In this document: piece after piece, positions 57,279-64,000 of the stretch
Numbering within the stretch: the stretch's first letter is position 1
Layout of the letters: each line of letters starts with the position of its first letter
Assembly (NCBI RefSeq): GCF_002001205.1
Contig: NZ_MUNZ01000117.1
Location: 1 to 64,000 of the forward strand
Reading direction: 5' to 3'
Source of the DNA: Hydrogenophaga sp. A37
Lineage (GTDB): Bacteria; Pseudomonadota; Gammaproteobacteria; Burkholderiales; Burkholderiaceae_C
DNA: 64,000 nucleotides
The notes under the pieces: generated by a model
Seen by the model: the letters and a program-made list of their open reading frames with translations, nothing else
What the model was told of the DNA's origin: nothing
Database searches by the model: none
Made by a program: the position numbers and the translations under genes

Positions 57279-58790
57279 ATGAATGAGCAAATCAGCTGGG
57301 TGGTGGCCTACCCGGAAATCCTTCTGCTGATCATGACCTGCGTGATCTCGCTGGTCGATGTGAGCGCCAAGTCGCGGCTGCGCAGCTCCACCTATGTGCT
57401 CACACTGCTGACGCTCGGCGTCGTGGCTTATCTGCAAGGCGCCAGTGCCGCCACTGGCGAGGCTTTCAGCGGTTTCGGTGGCATGGTGGTGAGTGACCCC
57501 ATGGGGCAATGGCTCAAGTGTTTTGCGGCACTGGCCATGATGGCCACCCTGGTCTACGGCCGTCGCTACGCGGGTGACCGCGACATGCTGGCCCGTGGGG
57601 GAGAGATGTTCTCCCTGGCGCTGTACGCCCTGCTCGGCATGTTCGTCATGATCTCGGGCCACAATTTCCTGGTCATCTACCTGGGGCTTGAGTTGCTCAC
57701 CTTGTCGAGCTATGCGTTGGTGGCCCTGCGCCGCGACAACGAGCAGGCCATCGAGGCTGCGATGAAGTATTTCGTGCTGGGTGCCCTCGCCAGCGGCTTC
57801 CTTCTCTACGGCCTGTCGCTGGTGTACGGTGCCACGGCTTCCCTGGATGTGGGCGAGGTGATGAAAGCCATTGCCGGTGGTGAAGCCACGCTCAAGGGTT
57901 CTCCGCAGGTGCTCACGCTGGGCCTGGTGTTCGTGGTGGCCGGTCTCGCGTTCAAGCTGGGCGTGGTGCCCTTTCACATGTGGGTGCCTGACGTGTACCA
58001 CGGCGCACCCACGGCCGTCACGCTGATGATCGGTGGCGCGCCCAAGCTGGCCGCGTTCGCCATCGTGATCCGTCTGCTTGTTGAGGGCCTGGCACCGTTG
58101 GCCGTTGACTGGCAGCAGATGCTGGCCGTGTTGTCGGTGGCCTCATTGCTGATCGGCAACCTCGCGGCGATTGCACAGACCAATCTGAAACGCATGCTGG
58201 CCTTCTCTACCATCGCCCAGATGGGTTTCATGCTGCTGGGTCTGCTGGCCGGCGTCGTGGCCGGTGGCCAGGGGCTGGACACCAGCAACATGGCCAACGC
58301 CTATGGTTCGTCCATGTTTTATGTGGTCACCTATGTGTTGACCACACTGGGCACGTTCGGCGTGATTCTGTTGCTGTCGCGCAGCGGTTTTGAGTCCGAC
58401 AACGTCAGCGACCTCGCGGGCTTGAATCAGCGCAGCCCGCTGTACGCGGCGGTCATGGCGGTCTGCATGTTCTCTTTGGCCGGCGTTCCACCACTCGTGG
58501 GTTTCTACGCCAAGCTGTCGGTGCTGCAGGCGCTGCTGGCCTCGTCGCAGCCGATGTACATCGGCCTGGCCGTGTTTGCCGTGCTCATGTCCCTGATCGG
58601 TGCTTTTTATTACCTTCGTCTGGTCAAGGTGATGTACTTCGATAAGCCCACGCAAACCGCAGACATCGCCGCGGGGCTTGACGCGCGCTCGGTGCTGTCG
58701 CTCAACGGTGCACTGGTGCTCATTCTTGGCATCGTTCCCGGCGGGCTGATGGCCATTTGCGCGCAAGCGATCACCGCCTTGCTGGCCTGA
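57279..58790 (+). CDS. nuoN: NADH-quinone oxidoreductase subunit N
   Basis: A 503-residue ND2-type antiporter-like subunit, last of the 14 nuo genes. Conserved: YLGLELLTLSSYALVALRR, FHMWVPDVYHGAPTAVTLM and KRMLAFSTIAQMGFMLLG. The operon order nuoA to nuoN is complete with no inserted gene. Confidence 0.98.
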   Translation: MNEQISWVVAYPEILLLIMTCVISLVDVSAKSRLRSSTYVLTLLTLGVVAYLQGASAATGEAFSGFGGMVVSDPMGQWLKCFAALAMMATLVYGRRYAGDRDMLARGGEMFSLALYALLGMFVMISGHNFLVIYLGLELLTLSSYALVALRRDNEQAIEAAMKYFVLGALASGFLLYGLSLVYGATASLDVGEVMKAIAGGEATLKGSPQVLTLGLVFVVAGLAFKLGVVPFHMWVPDVYHGAPTAVTLMIGGAPKLAAFAIVIRLLVEGLAPLAVDWQQMLAVLSVASLLIGNLAAIAQTNLKRMLAFSTIAQMGFMLLGLLAGVVAGGQGLDTSNMANAYGSSMFYVVTYVLTTLGTFGVILLLSRSGFESDNVSDLAGLNQRSPLYAAVMAVCMFSLAGVPPLVGFYAKLSVLQALLASSQPMYIGLAVFAVLMSLIGAFYYLRLVKVMYFDKPTQTADIAAGLDARSVLSLNGALVLILGIVPGGLMAICAQAITALLA

Positions 58791-58858
58791 GATCCTTTGA
58801 ATGGTTCTGACTCGCAGCGCCGGCCTTGGGCGCTGTGGTCGGGGTCCTCTCTGACCAT

Positions 58859-59161
58859 ATGAACCACAGTTTTTCGATCTCGCTGGTGCTGTTGGCTGCG
58901 GTTGTCGGTGCCAACCTTCCTTTCGTCAACCAGCGCTGGCTGGGTGTGATCCCCCGAAGCGCGCCCAAGACGCTGGGCATCCATCTGACGGAGCTGGTGT
59001 TGTGCTACCTGCTGGTGGGCGCTTTGGGTTTGAGCCTGGAGCGTTCAGCGGGCCAGATTGCTCCCCAAGGCTGGGAGTTTTACGCCACCACGGCGGCCTT
59101 GTTCTTGACCTTGGCTTTCCCTGGGTTTGTGTACCGCTACTTGTACAAGCGCCGAGGCTGA
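58859..59161 (+). CDS. DUF2818 family membrane protein
   Basis: A 100-residue protein with three TM segments, starting MNHSFSISLVLLAAVVGAN and carrying NLPFVNQRWLGVIP and LHLTELVLCYLLVGALG-like parts of DUF2818. This gene regularly follows nuoN in betaproteobacteria, so it may be tied to complex I, but its role is unknown. ATG 58859 has a poor ribosome site; TTG 58826 is an in-frame alternative. Confidence 0.85.
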   Translation: MNHSFSISLVLLAAVVGANLPFVNQRWLGVIPRSAPKTLGIHLTELVLCYLLVGALGLSLERSAGQIAPQGWEFYATTAALFLTLAFPGFVYRYLYKRRG

Positions 59162-59169
59162 TACCCGTG

Positions 59170-59766
59170 ATGGAGAAAGACGCTCATCTGCGCGAGGTGC
59201 CTGTTGCGCGCACAGAACTGCTCAAAGGCCGCTTTCTTCATGTGGTGCGCGACACCGTGCGCCTGCCCACAGGGCGAGAGGCCACCCGGGAATATGTGTT
59301 GCACCCGGGCGCGGTGATGGTGATTGCCCAGTTGGACGATGGCTGTGTGGTCATGGAGCGGCAATACCGCCACCCGATGCGTGACGTGATCGTAGAGTTT
59401 CCCGCTGGCAAGCTTGATGCGGGTGAAGGCAGCCTGAGTTGTGCGAAGCGCGAACTCCTTGAAGAGACGGGTTACAGCGCCCAGGAGTGGGCGTTTGCCG
59501 GCCGCCTGGCACCCACCATCGCGTACTCCGACGAGATCATCGATATCTGGTTCGCCCGCGGACTCACCCTCGGTGAACGTCGCCTCGATGAAGGCGAGTT
59601 TCTCGATGTGTTCATTGCGACACCGGACGAGGTGCGAGCCGGGTGTCAAAGTGGCGCCATCATCGACTGCAAAACCCTGGTGGGGGCCTTGTGGCTGCAG
59701 AACGTGATGTCCGGGGCCTGGACGCTCGACTGGTCGGGTGCCATGCCACCTTCCGTTGCCCGATAA
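59170..59766 (+). CDS. NUDIX hydrolase, ADP-ribose pyrophosphatase type
   Basis: A 198-residue NUDIX enzyme. The full box G-x5-E-x7-REUxEExGU runs from GKLDAGE to RELLEETGY (about 79-101). The preceding ERQYRHPMRDVIVEFPAGKL matches ADP-ribose pyrophosphatases. It likely breaks ADP-ribose to AMP and ribose 5-phosphate. ATG 59170 chosen; a GTG one codon earlier is possible. It lies 8 bp after the DUF2818 gene. Confidence 0.92.
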   Translation: MEKDAHLREVPVARTELLKGRFLHVVRDTVRLPTGREATREYVLHPGAVMVIAQLDDGCVVMERQYRHPMRDVIVEFPAGKLDAGEGSLSCAKRELLEETGYSAQEWAFAGRLAPTIAYSDEIIDIWFARGLTLGERRLDEGEFLDVFIATPDEVRAGCQSGAIIDCKTLVGALWLQNVMSGAWTLDWSGAMPPSVAR

Positions 59767-59773
59767 TTCTTGC

Positions 59774-60244
59774 ATGAAGGTTCTCAACCTGCAATGCGCG
59801 CAGCAACACGGATTCGAAGGCTGGTTTGGCTCTGAAGACGAATTCGCGAACCAGCTCGCTCGTGGCTTGGTGAGCTGCCCGCTGTGTGGCGATGCGCAGA
59901 TTCAGAAGATGCTGTCGGCGCCGCGCCTGAACCTGCGCGCCGGCCGGGAGGACAAGGCGGCCGCCGTGCCCGTTGAAGGGGACAGCAGTGTGGAACTCGG
60001 CCTTCCTGCCGCCGGATCACAACTGCAGGCCCAACTGCTCAAGGCCATGCGGCAGGTGCTGGCGCACACCGAAGACGTGGGTGAGCGGTTTGCCGACCAG
60101 GCCCGCGCCATGCACCACGGCGAAATCGATCAGCGCAACATCCGCGGCCGCACCAGCCCTGAGGTGGCGATGGAGCTGATCGAAGAGGGCATCGACGTGA
60201 TGCCGTTGCCCTCGCTGCCTGCGCTCAAGGAAACGCTGCAGTAG
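59774..60244 (+). CDS. DUF1178 family protein
   Basis: A 156-residue soluble protein with the DUF1178 N-terminus MKVLNLQCAQQHGFEGWFGS and CPLCGD (about 35-40), giving one possible metal site with Cys8 and His12. C-terminal half has the conserved EIDQRNIRGRTSPEVAMELIEEGIDVMPLP. Function unknown; it follows the NUDIX gene by 7 bp. Confidence 0.88.
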   Translation: MKVLNLQCAQQHGFEGWFGSEDEFANQLARGLVSCPLCGDAQIQKMLSAPRLNLRAGREDKAAAVPVEGDSSVELGLPAAGSQLQAQLLKAMRQVLAHTEDVGERFADQARAMHHGEIDQRNIRGRTSPEVAMELIEEGIDVMPLPSLPALKETLQ

Positions 60245-60245
60245 T

Positions 60246-60330
60246 TGACCCCCCGCGCCGCGTGCGGCGTCACCCCCCAAGGGGCGGCACTGGCGGCCCG
60301 GCAAAGCCGGTTCCGCGGTGCCCTGGATCA
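60246..60330. repeat. Palindromic repeat, direct copy, downstream of the DUF1178 gene
   Basis: CCCCCCGCGCCGCGTGCGGC (60250-60269), GTCACCCCCC, and the core GGCCCGGCAAAGCCGGTTCC (60295-60314) ending GCCCTGGAT. It forms an inverted pair with the copy at 60385-60470. Confidence 0.8.
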
Positions 60331-60384
60331 ACTCCCCCCTCGTCTGTTCTTATGCGCCTCCGGCGTGCGTGCCTTCGCCAAGGA

Positions 60385-60461
60385 TGCGGTGGACTGGCTC
60401 GGCCAGGCCACTCGCATCGCCCCCTTTGAGGGGGTGACGCCGCAGGCGGCGCGGGGGTGGG

Positions 60462-60470
<9 letters not shown>
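60385..60470. repeat. Palindromic repeat, inverted copy, at the glutamate dehydrogenase 3' end
   Basis: GCCCCCTTTGAGGGGGTGAC (60419-60438) then GCCGCAGGCGGCGCGGGGG. It reads opposite to the 60246-60330 copy. Its end overlaps the last codons of the dehydrogenase gene. The tail of the element (CCACCGCATCC..., complement at 60383-60393) matches that at 35093-35103. Confidence 0.75.
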
Positions 60471-61790
<1,320 letters not shown>

Positions 61791-61932
61791 GGAAGGTTCC
61801 TTGTGGATTGCGCCCATCCGGCTTACCGGATCGACTGGCGCGACTGTACGGAGCCGCATCCGCACTGTCCAAGGCTGTGTTGCCATGCCTTTATGCGGCG
61901 AATGCATAACAGACTGGACGGCACCGATCCGC

Positions 61933-62910
61933 TCATTTTGTCGCTGGACCCCAGACCTGTCGTGCCACGCGTGCCATGTTGTTGCCCAGCGCGCCGTCCA
62001 CCTCCTGTGTGCTCATGCCTGCAGCGCGCAAGGCGTCTGGCAATTGCTGCCAGGTCTCGACGGGCGCATAGCGCATCTGGCTGATGCCATGGCCATAGCC
62101 TGCGCTCGCGGGCCACCAGAAGCCGGGGTCGAAATCGCCGGGCGGGTCGTCGTTCAGTTCCGGCTGGCTGAAACCAATGTCCAGCCCCAGCCCCACGTGT
62201 GGTGTGCCGACGAGATCGGCGACATAGGCCATGTGGCGCGCAATGTCTTGCGCGGTGGGCGCTTCGCTGCCGAGAAACTTCGACACCCCCGAGATGCACA
62301 CCACGCCGCCCGTGGCGGCGCAGGCTTTGATCTGCTCGTCGGTGATGTTGCGGCCGTGGTCGGCCAGCGCCAGCGGGTTGGCGTGGCTGAACACCACCGG
62401 GTGGCGCGAGTGGGCCATGATGTCCAGCGTGGTGCGGCGCTCGGTGTGGGCGCAGTCCATCAACACGCCGGCGTCGTTCACCGCGTCCACCATGCACCGG
62501 CCCAGCGCGGTGAGGCCTTGCGGCGTGTCGTGGCAGCCGCCTGCCACGGTGTTGTTTCGGTTGTAGGCGAAGTGGATCTGCCGCACGCCCAGGTCGCGGT
62601 ACAGCGCCACCATTTCGGGCCGTTCCAGCAGCGGCAGGGCGCCCTCCAGGTCAAAACCCACCGCGAGTTTTCCCCCGTTGCGTGCCCGTTCGATGTCCGC
62701 TACAGTGCATGGGATGACGTAGCGCTCAGGCGCGGCCAACAACCGCGCACGAAAGGATGCGATCACCGGCAGGATCTGACCGAGCGGGTTCATGTCCATG
62801 CCCACGTTGATGCAGGCGTAGTGCACACCGTTGGCGCGGTAGCGCTCCAGGGGCGCCAAGCTGGCATCAGGGTGCAGGGGCAGGCAGGTATGGGCTTCCC
62901 AGCGAATCAT
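61933..62910 (-). CDS. M19/renal dipeptidase-like amidohydrolase, with an altered HxD motif
   Basis: A 325-residue TIM-barrel metallo-hydrolase of the membrane dipeptidase family. Most metal/active residues are recognisable: Glu in [10 protein letters not shown], His in FSHANPL, His in DHGRNITD, Asp in VGLGLDIGF. The N-terminal HxD that holds a zinc is H7-T8-C9 (HTC) in this protein, so one ligand is changed. No signal peptide is seen, so it is probably cytoplasmic. ATG 62910 has AGGAAAA just upstream. It lies upstream of and divergent to the peptide-binding protein gene, which hints at peptide or amino-acid amide use. Confidence 0.85.
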   Translation of the reverse strand: MIRWEAHTCLPLHPDASLAPLERYRANGVHYACINVGMDMNPLGQILPVIASFRARLLAAPERYVIPCTVADIERARNGGKLAVGFDLEGALPLLERPEMVALYRDLGVRQIHFAYNRNNTVAGGCHDTPQGLTALGRCMVDAVNDAGVLMDCAHTERRTTLDIMAHSRHPVVFSHANPLALADHGRNITDEQIKACAATGGVVCISGVSKFLGSEAPTAQDIARHMAYVADLVGTPHVGLGLDIGFSQPELNDDPPGDFDPGFWWPASAGYGHGISQMRYAPVETWQQLPDALRAAGMSTQEVDGALGNNMARVARQVWGPATK

Positions 62911-63104
62911 GATTTTCCTAGGGTGAACGTGAGAGGCATGTGATGGCACCGATTTTGCAAGCCCTGAGGTGCGTCAAGTGGAGCCTTCAAGTTGAGCGGG
63001 TGGCTCCACCGCAGGTGACAGACCTGTGACGATTTTTGTATTGATAATGAATTTTTCCTGAACAGGGGCGGCATCTCGCGGCCCCGCAACAACGAAGGAT
63101 GATC

Positions 63105-64000
63105 ATGTTTGAACTGAAGAAACTGACCCTGGCGCTGGGCCTGTCTGCTGTGGCGATGGCCTCGCAGGCCGCCGGCACGCTGATTTTCTGTTCCGAGGGC
63201 AGCCCTGAGGGTTTTGACACCGCGCAATACACCGGAGGCAACACCTTCGATGCCGCCGGTCACGCCATGTTCAACCGCCTGACCCAGTTCAAGAAGGGCG
63301 GCACCGAGGTCGAGCCCAGCCTGGCGCAATCCTGGACCGTTTCCGCCGACGGCCTGATCTACACCTTCAAGCTGCGCAAGGGCGTCAAGTTCCATACCAC
63401 CGAGTACTTCAAGCCGGGCCGTGACATGACGGCCGACGATGTGATCTTTACCTTTGAGCGCATGGTCAACAAGGAGCATGCCTTCAACAAGGCCTATCCC
63501 GCCCAGTTCCCGTACGCCTCCGACGTGGGCCTGGAGAGCAACACCGCATCGGTGACCAAGACCGACGACCTGACGGTGGTGATCAAGCTCAAGCAGCCCG
63601 ACCCCGATCTGCTGGTCAAGATCGCCATGCCGTTTGCCTCGATCCTGTCCAAGGAATTTGCCGACAAACTGGTGGCCGAAGGCAAGGCCAGCATGATCAA
63701 CCAGCAGCCCATCGGTACCGGCCCCTTCGCGCTGCGCCGCTATGAGAAGGACGCGCAGATCCGCTACGTCAAGCACAAGGACTACTGGAACGCCAAGAAC
63801 GTGCTGGTGGACAACCTGATCTTCGCCATCACAACCGACGCCTCGGTGCGCTTCCAGAAGCTCAAGGCCGGTGAGTGCCACATCATGTCCTACCCGAAAC
63901 CCCAGGACATTGCTGCCATGAAGGCCGACCCGAAGCTGAAGATGGACACGGCACCGGGCTTCAACATCGGCTACCTGAGCTACAACACCGAAAAGGCGCC
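63105..64000 (+). CDS. dppA: Dipeptide/oligopeptide ABC binding protein (partial, DppA-like)
   Basis: The first 298 residues of a periplasmic family 5 solute-binding protein; the frame runs off the window end. Signal peptide MFELKKLTLALGLSAVAMASQ to about 23 (QAAG). Family parts: CSEGSPEGFDTAQYTGGNTFDAAG, GTEVEPSLAQSWTVSADGL, TADDVIFTFERM and QPIGTGPFALRRYEKD. It captures dipeptides, heme or related peptides for a Dpp-type importer expected downstream. AAGGA lies 6 nt before ATG 63105. Confidence 0.9.
   Translation, partial: MFELKKLTLALGLSAVAMASQAAGTLIFCSEGSPEGFDTAQYTGGNTFDAAGHAMFNRLTQFKKGGTEVEPSLAQSWTVSADGLIYTFKLRKGVKFHTTEYFKPGRDMTADDVIFTFERMVNKEHAFNKAYPAQFPYASDVGLESNTASVTKTDDLTVVIKLKQPDPDLLVKIAMPFASILSKEFADKLVAEGKASMINQQPIGTGPFALRRYEKDAQIRYVKHKDYWNAKNVLVDNLIFAITTDASVRFQKLKAGECHIMSYPKPQDIAAMKADPKLKMDTAPGFNIGYLSYNTEKA

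Overview
The window is GC-rich chromosomal DNA, most likely from a denitrifying betaproteobacterium of the Comamonadaceae (Hydrogenophaga/Acidovorax-like). That placement is an inference. It rests on the block rpsO-pnp-quinone reductase-tpiA-secG-tRNA-Leu-nuoA to nuoN-DUF2818-NUDIX-DUF1178, on the DUF5648 and Bug/TTT receptor genes, and on an abundant GC-rich palindromic repeat of a kind common in that family. I saw no phage, insertion sequence, CRISPR array or rRNA.

Layout. 1-1.7 kb: end of an unknown gene and a NarK-type nitrate/nitrite transporter. 1.9-9.1 kb: an aromatic-ring catabolic cluster. It is a six-gene minus-strand operon (FrsA-like hydrolase, LigA-like and LigB-like extradiol dioxygenase subunits, alpha/beta hydrolase, tripartite-tricarboxylate-type binding protein, carboxymuconolactone-decarboxylase-like protein) divergent from an FAD hydroxylase, with an AraC regulator next to it. 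9.2-14.1 kb: nitrate ABC transporter nrtABD (minus strand) and its NIT-ANTAR antiterminator nasR. The nrtA leader carries a sigma-54-type promoter, two hexaloop hairpins with the same AACGGC loop, and a terminator that overlaps the second hairpin. 14.2-15.9 kb: a DUF5648 lipoprotein.

15.9-34.9 kb: a denitrification island for nitrite to nitrous oxide. nirE is divergent from nirS-nirM-nirC-nirF-nirDL-nirG-nirH-nirJ-nirN-norE-norF. A minus-strand pair (NnrS-like membrane protein, DUF59 protein) is divergent from norC-norB-norQ-FeS protein-norD, and a Dnr/Nnr-type Crp/Fnr regulator closes the island. NirS reduces nitrite to NO; NirEFDLGHJN make and load its heme d1; NorCB reduces NO to N2O, with NorQD as maturation chaperones. 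The same TTGAA-N4-TTCAA site lies before nirS/nirE and before norC, so the NO-responsive regulator probably controls both. No nitrate or nitrous oxide reductase is present in the window.

35.2-64 kb: housekeeping genes. They are tsaD, an amino-acid-type binding protein, an aminotransferase, rpsO-pnp, tpiA-secG, one tRNA-Leu(GAG), the complete 14-subunit complex I operon, small conserved genes, a glutamate dehydrogenase, an M19-type dipeptidase and the start of a peptide-binding protein gene.

The most unusual signal is a family of GC-rich palindromic repeats, about 60-165 bp each. They lie between genes, and copies also sit in frame inside nirJ, nirN and norD and supply the N-terminus of norE. 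The second is the complete nitrate-responsive antitermination leader of nrtA next to its likely regulator.
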